Shown here: in pieces, positions 9,800-21,353 of the stretch
How positions within the stretch are numbered: the first letter of the stretch is position 1
Layout of the letters: every line of letters begins with the position of its first letter
From: Rhododendron vialii
Taxonomy: Eukaryota; Streptophyta; Magnoliopsida; Ericales; Ericaceae
Direction: 5' to 3'
NCBI RefSeq assembly: GCF_030253575.1
Contig: NC_080557.1
Coordinates: forward strand, 43,166,501-43,230,500
Length of the DNA stretch: 64,000 nt
Translations under genes and position numbers: made by a program
The notes under the pieces: generated by a model
The model's input: only the letters and a program-made list of their open reading frames with translations
What the model was told of the DNA's origin: nothing
Database searches by the model: none

Positions 9800-11804
9800 T
9801 GCAAAAGCAAGGCAGACATAACTGGGTGGTGCTGGTCCCCTGTCCATTCCAAGGGCACATAACTCCCATGCTTCAACTTGGCCATGCTCTTCACTCCAAA
9901 GGCTTCTCCATTGTTGTCGCCCACACGAAGTTCAACTCTCCGAATTCATCGAACCACCCTGATTTTGTCTTCCTATCCATACCGGACAATTTTTCCCATC
10001 ACATTAATCCGTTTGAAATCATTTCGGGCCTGAATGAAAACTCCAAAGAAACGTTCAAGGAGTGTTTGGCTCAGTTTATGGAGAAACACAAGCCAGATGA
10101 TCGAGTTTCCTGCATCATTTCTGATATCGCCCTGAACTTTTTGGATGACGTGGCTAAGGATCTCAACGTTCAAAGCATCGCGTTGTCCACCAACAATGCT
10201 TCGTTCAACCTAGCTTTGTCTGGCATTCCGCGGCTCCACGCCCAAGGTCTCATTCCCGTGCAAGGTAATATGGCCATACGGCCCATACCTGTTTGTAACA
10301 GAGAAAAATCTGCTAAGAAAGGATAATCAAAAACAGTTTTCATTTTTCATAGCGGATCACATAGCGAAAATACTATAGTCTATACACCCACTAATATCTG
10401 CACTGTAGCAAATAGCCATTCTTTCTGGTGGAGCGTGGCGAGTGAGGGTCTCATTCACGACGGATGCATCCCAAACACAATCTAAATGCTTTTTTGGGAT
10501 TTAATCAGAGTATGTTTATGTTACTAATATTTAAAATTTTGCCCATATGTCAAGGTGATATTGTTAAGCATAGTGTCAGATGGGATTTCAGTAAAAAGTT
10601 CTATTTATGTATCATCTTAGGCAAAAGGGAAGTGTACAAACTGTATCAAGAACTAACCCAAGTTTCTATGATCCTTCTATCAAAGATATTCAACTGTTCA
10701 ATTAGAAAAGTGTTTCTTAGCATCACAAAAGTTGGGTCTTGCGGTCAAAGAAATCAAAAAGTTAGTCTTTTCTCTTTCTAAACTGGTTGAGTTGCCTTCC
10801 ATGCTTCTGTAATTTATTTTGGTTTAATAACACGGGACCAAATGTCATTACTCGTGTAAATAAACTAGCAACAGAGACGGATTAATGACCACAGCTGAAT
10901 TCAATGACAGAGAACTCTACCACTTTGTGTTGCAGATTCTACACTGCAGGACCTAGTGCCGGAGCTTCATCCACTCAGGTTTAAGGATATACCTGTATCC
11001 AGTTTTGCAACTTTAGAAGAATTTCTTGAAAAACTTAGCAAAAGCAAAAGATCATCTTCGGCAATTGTTTGGAACACCATGGAACTCCTTGAGCAAACAT
11101 CACTGGCACAGCTCCAGCAACACTACCAGTGCCCATTCTTCACAATAGGCCCTCTGCACAAAATTGTTCCCTCTTGTTCAACTAGTTTACTAAAAGAAGA
11201 AACTAGCTGCATTTCTTGGCTAGACAACCAAGCCCCTAACTCTGTTATTTATGTGAGCTTGGGGAGTACAGCTTTTGTGGATGAGAAAGCTCTAATTGAG
11301 ATGGCTTGGGGGTTGGCCAATAGCCACCAACCATTCTTATGGGTTATTCGACCTGGCTCGGTTAGGGGGTCGCAGTGGATTGAACTACTGCCGGAGAAAT
11401 TCACAGAGCAAATTGGGGATAGAGGTTGCATTGTGAAATGGGCTCCCCAGAAGGAAGTTTTGGCACATAAAGCAGTGGGAGGATTTTTGAGTCACTGTGG
11501 GTGGAATTCAACCCTGGAAAGTATTTGTGAAGGAGTTCCGGTGATTTGTTGGCCATGTTTTGGCGACCAGAAAGTGAATGCAAGGTACTTGAGTACTGTA
11601 TGGGGGATTGGCCTAGAGTTGGAGCATGAGGTGGATAGAGGGGAAATCGAAAGGGCTGTTAAGAGACTTTTGGTGGACGAAGAAGGGAAGGAAATTAGGC
11701 GGAGAGCTATTGAGTTGAAGGAAAGGACAGAGGTTTCTACGAGGGAAGGCGGTTTTTCCTTCAATTCCTTGAATGCGTTGGTGGAACACATCCTGTCATT
11801 TTGA
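9799..11804 (+). CDS. UDP-glycosyltransferase, UGT76-like (two exons)
   Basis: Transfers a sugar from a UDP-sugar to a small acceptor; the acceptor cannot be told. Exons: 9799-10264 and 10936-11804, joined through GT-AG with a 671-bp intron at the position common in family-1 UGTs; the product is 444 aa. Catalytic His20 lies in the PFQGHITPM motif and the probable partner Asp109 in SCIISDIALNF. The PSPG donor-binding box spans residues 324-367, starting WAPQKEVLAH, containing HCGWNSTLES and ending in FGDQ. Gln at the last PSPG position favours UDP-glucose in known enzymes. The N-terminus and PSPG box resemble the UGT76 clade by eye. It lies between the two sHSP genes with no obvious functional link. 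The start is the first in-frame ATG after the GA leader. Confidence 0.93.
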
Positions 11805-13240
11805 TTACGAAGATGGCAGTGGCAAGTTGAGAGAAGAACAGATGCTCCAAGGGTGTAGACTGCAGATTGTATCCAAAGCTGATCCATCCAATCGTTCATA
11901 CGGGTTGTGAATCAATAGTTCTTTCTTAGCAGTTTGAGTAAGATCAGGTCCTCCTGCATTTGAAATTTTTCAAGAAGAATAATCACATTTCCTGTACTTT
12001 GAAATTTTGAATTTCCAATACAACATATACTTGCAAAACTAATGTGCCTTGAGGAGATCATTTTCGCATATGTGCCACCATCCCAATCATGTCTTGTACG
12101 AAGAACGGCTACGTAAATTTGGCCAGAAAAATGTCGTATGAAAATATTGCAGCAAAACACTAGAGATGTTGAACTCAAAACAATGAATTCTTTTCTTGCA
12201 CAAACGTTATTGCCCTACAGTTGGTGAACTCATTCCAATATAATACGAAGATCTCCTTAGAACAGTTGTGTAAATCACTGAAGTATATTGTTTTACTAAA
12301 AAATGAGGCAATGAAGGATCTTTCTCAATAGTTGATCTTTCTCAATAGTGAAGTGACAAAGAAACTTCGCGGTCTTTACCAGGGAAAAAAAAAAAAAAAC
12401 TTCATGGAATCTGCTGCCAGATAGCATGATCCTCACAAAACACACACTTTAATACTACTTAAAAGTCGACTAACTAGAACACCCAGGTTATCTTTTCCCA
12501 TAAGTTAGAGTAATTGTTTATGGCCACTCTCATTGACCTTTCAAGCATACACTAATCACTCCCAAAGAAATTATATAAATCAACGCAACCTGATACTAGA
12601 TGTTTGTCTATCTTTTTATAACAAGGGCGGAGGCAGGATTTTCTGACGAGGTCAAGAATCTAGAGCATACATTGTTTGATTTTCGTACTTGATGATAGCG
12701 AAAAAAATTACACTAAAATACTGCTCCACTAAAACAAACCTACATCCGCTTGATGCCGACGAGTTTTTATAGTTTGGAAATGCATGATTATTTCCCTTCA
12801 CAATGCTCTGAAAAATCTCTCTCAGTATGCACAATCAAACTCGACACGCATGAGGGCCCGCATTGAAATTCTCGAGTTGATCCTAGGATGCCAAGAAGTC
12901 TTCGGGACAAACTCCAAGCAACCAATTCTGGTGTGTGCCACCGCTAAAATAAGCACACTAATTTTTTTTGAATTAAAGGTGATGTATTGTAAAAGAATAA
13001 TCGGTCTCGTAAAGCAAAAAATAAATACTTAAAAAATAAGAAACCTAGCGGAACGGACATGCGGTCTATGCAGAAATTTATCTGTGTGTAGTACAAGCTG
13101 AATGAATCGACAACGCAATATACAAAACCCAAATTAAGCAACGTAATTGGGCCGGCCCATTACATGTTGGGCCGAGCTCTGCTGTTACTAAACGATATGA
13201 ATTAGGCCATGCAAATAGTGGAGTAACAACTAGAGATTTC
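11805..13240. other. UGT 3' flank and intergenic DNA
   Basis: Untranslated tail, then AT-rich DNA without a credible gene. Near 13,150-13,180 two TGGGCC-type Site II motifs occur upstream of the second sHSP promoter. Confidence 0.45.
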
Positions 13241-13252
13241 TCAAACGTACCA

Positions 13253-13335
13253 GAAGGTTCGTCGACCAAAATCATCTGCTTGGTGCTGCGATAAGTCCCG
13301 AAAGTACTCGAATTCTCCTCTGCTTCCTATTAATG
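13253..13335 (+). promoter_or_regulatory. Heat-shock promoter of sHSP copy 2
   Basis: GAAGGTTC at 13253-13260 and GAAAGTACTCGAATTCTC at about 13300-13317 match the two HSE clusters of copy 1 in order and spacing. The TATA position reads TATTAATG (13328-13335) rather than TATAAATA, which may weaken the core promoter. The shared block starts around 13,230, so the promoter was duplicated with the gene. Confidence 0.7.
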
Positions 13336-13459
13336 CCCAACAAGTCCCCGATTCCCGCATCGAACACTGAATAACTTTCTTGGCATCCAAACAGAGCTCT
13401 AAATCCTCTCCTTCGAAATTTCCACGTCGAAATCATCGTCGTATCTTGAAAACCAAACA

Positions 13460-13927
13460 ATGTCGCTGATCCCAAGCTTCTTCGCCAACCGACGGGGCAA
13501 CAACAGCATCTTCTCCGATCCATTTGCTCTCGACGCGTGGGATCCCTTCCGGGACATTCCCTTCCCCGAGCTCTCCCGCGAGAACTCGGCGTTCGTCAGC
13601 ACTCGCGTGGACTGGAAGGAGACCCCGGAGGCGCACGTGTTCAAGGCAGACCTGCCGGGGCTGAAGAAGGAGGAGGTGAAGGTGGAGGTCGAGGACGACA
13701 GGGTTCTGCAGATCAGCGGGAAGAGGAACGTCGAGAAGGAGGAGAAGAACGACAAGTGGCACCGCGTGGAGCGGAGCAGCGGGGAGTTCATGCGCCGGTT
13801 CAGGCTGCCGGAGAACGCGAAGATGGATCAGGTGAAGGCGGCCATGGAGAACGGGGTTCTGACTGTTACCGTCCCTAAAGAGGAGGTGAAGAAGCCTGAT
13901 GTCAAGGCCATTGAGATTTCTGGTTGA
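13460..13927 (+). CDS. Class I cytosolic small heat-shock protein, copy 2
   Basis: Same role and 155-aa architecture as the gene at 6,654: class I N-terminal motif, AWDPF (26-30), alpha-crystallin domain (about 49-139), GVLTV (132-136) and C-terminal I-E-I (151-153). Differences from copy 1 cluster in the N-terminal arm (residues 6, 9, 16, 19, 26, 28, 32, 47), with only Arg121Lys and Ser150Ala later. A 164-nt stretch (13,649-13,812) is identical at nucleotide level to 6,843-7,006, although flanking coding sequence differs, which suggests gene conversion. Intronless, with a conserved HSE promoter. Confidence 0.95.
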   Translation: MSLIPSFFANRRGNNSIFSDPFALDAWDPFRDIPFPELSRENSAFVSTRVDWKETPEAHVFKADLPGLKKEEVKVEVEDDRVLQISGKRNVEKEEKNDKWHRVERSSGEFMRRFRLPENAKMDQVKAAMENGVLTVTVPKEEVKKPDVKAIEISG

Positions 13928-14450
13928 AATTACTAAACTCAGCCTCTGTAACTTCTACTATTAATGTCTATGTAATAATGTAGTGGTTTTATGTGTTCTG
14001 TTCTTCATTGCGCAGTCTGTTAATGGGGATTGTGTGTGTGTGTGTAATGTGAGTTGCTGAGGATGGTAGTGTAAAATGAAATCAAAATGTTGGACTAGTT
14101 TCGTTACATTACGATAGCCTATTTGATTTCTTTGTTTATGGTTTTCTTTCGGACTTGGGGAGACAGCAGCGTTCAACTCTGTTCAATTTCAAGAAAGGGT
14201 TTCAAAGAGTTCTTTCAAAATTCAAAATGTATTCAACCCCGTTCAATGTCAAGAAAAAGTTGGAAAGAGTTCTTTCAAAATTCAAATTGTTCAAAAAAAA
14301 ATTGAATTGTAAGTTTGAGCGCTATTGAATACTAAATGTCTCCTGATTTTTTTTTTTTTATCCTTTTGATCACTTTTAACTCTCCAGCCCGTAGGATAGG
14401 ATTACGAAAATTTTTCAGCCCTCTAATTTCATGTTTGATTTCGCAATCAG

Positions 14451-14827
14451 AAATGCTACGGATGCTACCTCATTTCACAATATCATTCACCCCATTTTTT
14501 ATGGGGTCCACTCTGAGTTCCATAAAAATATGAAAAAATATTCATAAATTTTGAAATAATATTATATTTTATAAGGTCCAGTAAAAAATCAGTTCCAATG
14601 AATTTTTCTTAGATTCGTAGAGGTGAAACTGTTCAACCATGTAGTTTCGCCTCCACGAATTCAAAAATAATACTTACCGATATCCATTAAAGTTGATTTT
14701 TTATAGGGTCCCACAAAATAATATTCTAAAATTTATGAACATTTTTTTTGTATTTTTATGGGACTCGAAGTGGACTCCACAAAAGATATAGTGGATGATG
14801 TAATGGAATGAGATAATGTATGTATCA
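14451..14827. repeat. Foldback MITE with AAAATCAG core
   Basis: The left arm (GGATGCTACCTCATTTCAC, then GGGGTCCACTCTGAGTTCCA, then TAAAAAATCAGTTCCAATGA) is mirrored by the right arm (AAGTTGATTTTTTATAGGGT, then GGGACTCGAAGTGGACTCCA, then GGAATGAGATAATGT). Arms are about 170 bp with a short loop. Related arms appear at 19,140/20,520 and at 55,480-55,650. Non-coding. Confidence 0.65.
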
Positions 14828-14837
14828 CCTCTTGTTT

Positions 14838-15220
14838 GCAATATGGACGCGGGGGGCTGCTGTCCCAATTTTTTGGGGCCCACCCCGGTTTCGCTCCGAT
14901 AATCTGAATCGTTCATTTTGTAGAGTTCGTCGAGTAGAACAACTATGCAAAAAATCAGCTTAATTGGATATCATTAAATACCTGATCGGAGCTTATATAA
15001 CTCTCAGTCCATGGGTTACAGTTGATTTGATCCAGTGTTTCGGATCCATTCTTTTTAAGATAAAAAGGTTCCGATCAGGTACTTAATGATATCCAATTAA
15101 GCTGATTTTTTGCATAATTGTTCTACTCGATGAGCTCTACAAAGTGAATGATTTAGATCATCGGAGTGAGACCGGGGTGGACCCCAAAATGAGGTGCAGC
15201 AGCCCCCCTCCCTCATTGCG
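14838..15220. repeat. Foldback MITE with GGGGGGCTGCTG ends
   Basis: The left arm (GGGGGGCTGCTGTCCCAATT, GGGGCCCACCCCGGT, AAAAAATCAGCTTAATTGGA) is inverted in the right arm (CCAATTAAGCTGATTTTTTG, ACCGGGGTGGACCCC, GCAGCAGCCCCCC). Arms of about 160 bp surround a centre near 15,030. It abuts the preceding MITE. Non-coding. Confidence 0.75.
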
Positions 15221-17398
15221 GTATATACGGGACTATGAAGCCCATGGAAGTCGCTCACTAAAGCGGATTATCAGTACTTGGGGATGAGTTAGATTTACTC
15301 TACTGCCCTCGTTTTCTGTTATTCGTCTCCCATTCACTCTTGGAGTTGCGGTGCTTAAGCGAAAGAGAGCAACTCCGCTGGGTTAGAGTTGACCCATCTT
15401 CATTTGAGCACCAAAACTCTATTTTGAAGAATTCATACCCTCCAATCCATCTCCGTTTAAGGTCTTCGATTAATCGAAAAATGAAAGGCGGCAATTTTCC
15501 TAGTTGTGTAATCCGACCGGTTTGATTTGCCTTGAATGATGTATTTCCAATAAAATGTAAACCCAAAGTTACAAACCCACTGAACAAGAGAAAAATGGGA
15601 AAGCTTGTTTTGCAATCCCATCTCCGTGTAGTACACAAACATGATGGTAAATAGAAAAAAACAGTGCAAACAAACATGATTTTGGGATTAGGCATGCCAA
15701 TCCTACGGGATCCTTGCAAAAACAAAGATGATCTTGGGACTGGCCTATGGATTACAACGGTGCTACGTTCACCACGCATTTTCACAGCTCAACATCTCAC
15801 ATTCTGTTTCGACAATCAATGATTCGGATTTAAAAAAAACTCTTCCAAGGAATGACAATCGGAGTAATTATTCAGTGCCTCTGGCCCTCTGCAGCACCAT
15901 GTTGCGGTGCCTCAATCTCTTCTCTACCACATATTTTGATGGGTTTCTCATAATGTACGGCGAGATCTATATAAATATGTGATAGATGAAGAATTTGGGG
16001 CACATGACACAGCTCGTGTCGCTGCCCAAGGAATATTGAATAATTCTTGGTATGGACATGATAGATCATCCTTGGACTTTTTTGTTACTTATGGCAGGAC
16101 TGATTTGGAGCTACATAAGCTATCCTGATACTATCACTGAAGGTCAATAATTCAAGGCTAGATTTTGATCTATTCCACCAGAGTAATCATGTACTTCTAA
16201 CTTACTCTCAGAGCATGAAGACTCCGCTTTTTTAAAAAGATAATTTCAAATTCAAAAATTATGTGTTTACGTAAATTATTTTTCCATCAGTATAGATCTT
16301 GTTTGATAGATCTCATTGAAATTTTTAATACGGTGCAAAAAAAAATTGAAAAACTATCTTTCATTTATATTATTTTTTAATTTAAAAATGTAAAATAAGT
16401 ATTTATTTTTTAAAAATGTGCACTCGAACGGGACTAAGCAATCAGATCAAGTGTAAAAAAGTGAAAAAGTGTGAAAAGCAATAGGCGACAAAATCTCTTT
16501 AATAGTCTATCAAAAATTGAGTGCCACTTTATTGGTGCCCTTTTACACTTTTAAGATTCTTCTACTATTTGGAAATCTGGGAAGTGAAATTTCGTGCCAA
16601 AAGCAAAGCAAATTTACTATTAAAAAGAAAGGGAAAAAAATCCGTAAGAACACATAATTCGTTGGCATATATGATTCTACCTTTGAGATTAAGATCAAAC
16701 ACGTAATTATGTAGGATTATTTTAACACAGTCCACCCAATAAAAAACAAAAACCCAACCAAACACAACCTTAAATCTTACTTAGTTCTCAGTTGTGTTCA
16801 TCCACTAGCTAGCATTAGTAGCCTTTTGGTTTAAACTTTTACAAGTAGCACATGGCCACAGCATGGTTTTCCTTCAAGAATGATGAAAGAACAGAAAAGA
16901 AAGAAAAGAGTAGAACACCCTTTTTCTTTTGAGCAATTTTGTTGGCGAGGTGTTCGGGCGAGCTTACATTCACTTCGACTAATTTTGTTAAGACCAAGAA
17001 ATAATAGAGCAACTGGAATAACGAAATTCGTATCATGCTTCTCTGCGATCTGAGGTTAATTGAATTGCATAGATCAATCTATGTAGTAATTTCGTCTCTC
17101 TCCAATAAAAGGTGCTTTGAAGATCAAGGAGACGGCTCCGTGGGGTTTCAGGAAAATTCCATCATTTCTATCTAATGTTTAAACAAGTGTAACTATCATG
17201 GTGATGAATGATGATCATCAAGTGGGTTATACCAATCATTTCTGCACCAAATAAAAATAATAATTAACGAATGTTATGGTATTAGGAAAGAGATTTGTAT
17301 CGCTCGGCAATGCTTGAAAACTAACGAAAAAGTTAGAAGATTTGTGCATCGCTGGGCATGAGATAACAGTATAAAATAAAATAGGGACTTCGGGTTGG
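15221..17398. other. Gene-free stretch
   Basis: The longest open frame (a 161-codon minus-strand frame at 15,300-15,785) shows no recognisable domain and no splice context, and I do not call it. A diverged Tourist-like MITE lies at 16,220-16,434. Nothing else is evident. Confidence 0.45.
16220..16434. repeat. Tourist-like MITE, diverged
   Basis: Contains the family blocks TTCAAAAATTATGTGTTTAC, TGATAGATCTCATTGA, an ACGGTGCAAAAAAAAATTG box and TTAAAAATGTGCAC, ending GAACGGGAC. Ends have decayed. Confidence 0.6.
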
Positions 17399-17512
17399 TG
17401 CTGTGCAGTAAGGTGCACTGCACACCGTGCTGCGCACCTTCGAGCCGTCGGATGCATGATTTGAAGGCTCGAAGGTGCGCAACACGGTATTGCACACATT
17501 ATTGCACAGCAT
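17399..17512. repeat. Short hairpin MITE
   Basis: A 114-bp palindrome: TGCTGTGCAGTAAGGTGCA at the left and its near-inverse ending TATTGCACAGCA at the right, with GCGCACCTTCGAGCC inverted as GGCTCGAAGGTGCGC around a short loop. It would form a long RNA hairpin if transcribed. Confidence 0.65.
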
Positions 17513-18770
17513 GATCCCCCAGTTCATAAAGTAGTTACAAAAAGACTATATGACATTATCATCAATCTTTCATCAATTCGTTGTTGATGAATAAAATAGA
17601 TTAATTTTCATTCTTGATTAATAATAAAAGTAGAAAAAATATGTACTATAACAGTCACTTCAAGATGTTTCATACTCACCAGGAACAGAACTGGAGTTGC
17701 AGATTGCTAACAAAAAGTCCAAAAGAAATAGAGAAAAAATAAAGTCAACATAACCTCCCCATAATAAAAAATTATATATCCAAGTCCCACTTGTTAATTG
17801 TTACTATTCTTTTACAAGAAAAATAGGGATTGCCCCTGTTTGTCATGGAAAATTTTATATACTCAAGCGGGCGGAGTTATGTTTGGGCCTAGGAGCTGCG
17901 GTCTCCGGAGCTCTTGAATTTTTAAATTTCTATTTTATATATACTTGATTTTGAAAATTATTTGTATATGGCTACTTATAATTTTAATAATTTTGGTTTG
18001 ATTTGATAAAAAAATAGTTATTTTACCTTATCATTTCTCAATTTATTTTATAAACGAAAATAAGCATGTAACTGTTGAAGTAAACTAAAGAAAAAATTAA
18101 ATTAATTGGTATACTTTAACTGCATTAAGCTAGAATCACTTCAGTATACAAATGTAATGTACTGAAAAATAAAAAATTTATCATAGTAATAAGTATACAT
18201 TCAGATAAAAAATATGTCTATTAAGCCTGTCCTTCTCGGGTTAAAATCCTAGCTCCGCCTTCAGCTCCGCCCATTTTGGGACCGGAGAGGATCCTCCCCT
18301 TAACAAAACTAGTCCCATGGTTGGTTGGCCCCTCCAGAAGCATGCTTATATTGCTAATCAATAAATAATCATAGGGGGCATGCTAACAAGGATAACATTT
18401 AGAATTTCAGGAGATAAAAAGAAAAAGAAAATCTGGTTTTTAAATGGAAAGGGATAATTATTTACTCAGTATAATACCAAATATAAAACAGGTTGGATTA
18501 GGTAAAGAAGATTAAAAAAAAGTCACCAAACACCATTTTAAATTTCAACAATTATAATTGTTACAACCAAAGTTGCATCATCGCGACCTCTGCTATTTTT
18601 TAAAACTTGGTTGTTGATCGGTGTGTTGGGATTATTATTGAAGTTGAAGGTAATTGGATTTGGTTTTTTTTTTTTTTTTGGTTGCAGAAGGTAATTGAGG
18701 TTGATGCATTAACTTCTACAGCAACAAAATGGCAAAGACAATAAACAAAAGAGAAAATCTTTTTAATGGT
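17513..18770. other. Gene-free AT-rich stretch
   Basis: No gene seen. GC-richer patches at about 17,866-17,920 and 18,235-18,300 carry GGCGGAG and its inverse CTCCGCC, and may be the decayed ends of one element about 400 bp long. Confidence 0.4.
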
Positions 18771-18773
18771 GGA

Positions 18774-18965
18774 GCCGTGAATGGTTGTTTCAGGAGCCAA
18801 TCGCGACTGTCCGGATTTTACTGAAACTTTTTTGGAAAAAAGTTTATCCGGATGTTAATGAAACTTTTTTCGGGGAAGAGTTTAATAAAACTTTTTTTGG
18901 GTAAGAGTTTAACTTTGGACGATCGCAATTGGTTGCTACTGTAAAAAATTTGTTTACGGCTCCGC
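18774..18965. repeat. MITE with GGAGCCGTAAA ends
   Basis: The left end GGAGCCGTGAATGG and right end TTTACGGCTCC are inverted copies, followed inward by CCAATCGCGACTGTCC and its inverse GGACGATCGCAATTGG. The middle holds several direct repeats of a GAAACTTTTTT block. Confidence 0.6.
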
Positions 18966-19526
18966 TGAGTAATAAACTGCCTTAAATGGCCCCCAGGTGG
19001 TGAACGATTATATTGCTCTTAGAAATTAATCAAAATCGTAGATTAGCTTGAATATACCCAGGTAAATTTACGATAGTGTCCTAAAAAAATTATTCTAGAT
19101 TTTTTTATGAGAAAATTTATCTGATATATATTTTAGGGGCTTTGCTATTTGCAAGGAAGATTTGCAGGGAATCATGCACAGAAAAATGCATTTGGGTCCA
19201 TTTTGGATCGCAAAAAAATCTAGAAAAATATCCATAAACTAGTGCTTATCTGTGCCTACAGCACTACGCACCTCGGTTGGAATTACTTGTGCCTACGGCA
19301 CTTGCTAGCTAGTGGTTCAAGCACTAAATTGATTCATTAGTGTGTAGTATGTGATCCTCTTCTTAGTGGCACGAAAGATAATTACTCATGCTTACGGCAC
19401 TCTCCAACTAAAATTTTAAACTAGCTACAAAGAGTATTTCTAACACCAAAAACTGCCAACGATGATCCCAATAGAGCATTGCCTTTGCTTTTAGACACCA
19501 AAACTCCAAAAAAAAAATAGAGAAAA

Positions 19527-19692
19527 AATCCAAAAAAATCCCAATCCCAGTAAACTCCAAAAATTTCCAAATACCTTTGCTTTTAGGGTTCTTTCTTTAC
19601 CCACCGTCCCAAATCCAAAAAAATCCCAATCCCAGTAAACTCCAAAAATTTCCAAATACCTTTGCTTTTAGGGTTCTTTCTTTACCCACCGT
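19527..19692. repeat. 85-bp tandem duplication
   Basis: The block starting ATCCAAAAAAATCCCAATCC and ending CTTTACCCACCGT occurs twice with a period of 85 bp and almost no differences, so it is recent. A third, diverged copy follows at about 19,750-19,870. Confidence 0.75.
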
Positions 19693-19929
19693 TCACGCAG
19701 CTTGTAGGCTTTCTTCCAAACGGATATAGTTTATTTGTTAGACCCCCTTTGCTGACACCAAAACTTCAAATAAAAAGAGACCAAAAATTCAAAAAAACCC
19801 CTAGTAAACTCCAAAAAATTTCAAATACATGTGGTTTTACGAAGCTTTCTTAGCCCAACTCCCACCGTCCACAATACTCAACAGATTTGAAAGATTTGGC
19901 TGGGTAAGGAACATTCCACGCAGCTTTGT

Positions 19930-20252
<323 letters not shown>

Positions 20253-20950
20253 CAAACGCCACTAGAAGCAGGGTTATTTTTATTTTTATTTTTTATATGC
20301 TTCTGACAAAATTTGATTTGGGTAAAAAGAACCGATGACATTTTTGTAATATATTTGTAAGAGTGTGGGTGTTTTTTTAAAAGAGTTGGAGAGCACACAT
20401 CAGCCCTTAGATCAAATGAATCTCAACTCTCCTTTCAACTTGTGTTTGTGTGACCCCCACACTTTTGAGTTTTATTAGGTAGGTTTTTGAATATTATTTT
20501 ATTCTCCCCCACAAATCCAAAAGTAATACTTACCGATGTTCATTGGAGCTGATTTTTTATAAAGCCCCATAAAATAATATTCAAAATTTATTGATATTTT
20601 TCTAAATTATTGTGAGATCCGAAATGGACCCAAACAAGTTTTTCCTTGCGTGGTTCCTTGCAAATCTTCATTGTGATTAGGATTTCCAATAATTTAGAGT
20701 GCTAAATTTTCTCACAATATAAATTTTTTTTATTTTTACAAACACGCCCATTTATAATTATAAGATGTAGTTATAGATGCAGTCACCAATTTGTTATTTT
20801 ACCGACAAGAAATATGTTAATTAAGGAATTGTATAAATGTACATGTATAAGTTTATTAATGTGTACGTCCCCAAATGCAAATTTCTTGATTCGTCCCTTC
20901 AGCGGGCTCTTTGTAATAAAGTTCATTTCAGAGTAAATGACCGAGACTTA

Positions 20951-21350
20951 GAGCACCTTCGACCCTTTACTTCAAATTGGAGATGTCAAATTTTTTTTGA
21001 AGGCTTATGTGGTATTTTGGCATCTTCAATTTGATATCAAAACCTTTTCTCCAACCCTTATGCCTAATTATATTTATTTGACATCATGCTATATATGCCT
21101 CTCCCACCCTTAATGTCAACCCTTATGTCAAACTTAAAAGGAAAAGAAAATCAAACGGCACTCTTTTGAAATTCAAACGGTTAGATTTTTGAAAATTGGC
21201 ATGTCACTATGTTGATGTAAAAATTGACATACCTTTAATTTTCCACGTCACAATTGATGTCAAAATTGTCACGAATTTGCAGCGTGAAGGTGTCAAGAGT
21301 AGCCGTTGCATTATCCACGTCATATTTGACATCTCCCATTAGAGATGCTC
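20951..21350. mobile_element. PIF/Harbinger-type MITE with TTA duplication
   Basis: The 400-bp element begins GAGCACCTTCGACCC and ends inverted as CCATTAGAGATGCTC. The 3-bp repeat TTA flanks it at 20948-20950 and 21351-21353. Inside both ends are ATGTCAAAT / ATTTGACAT boxes. Non-coding. Confidence 0.7.
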
Positions 21351-21353
21351 TTA

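Noticed and set aside
15300-15785. 161-codon open frame on the minus strand
   Set aside because: No domain, motif or splice context; composition like random AT-rich DNA next to MITEs.
17866-18300. Possible decayed transposable element with CTCCGCC ends
   Set aside because: Only short GC patches match; no internal feature supports a family.
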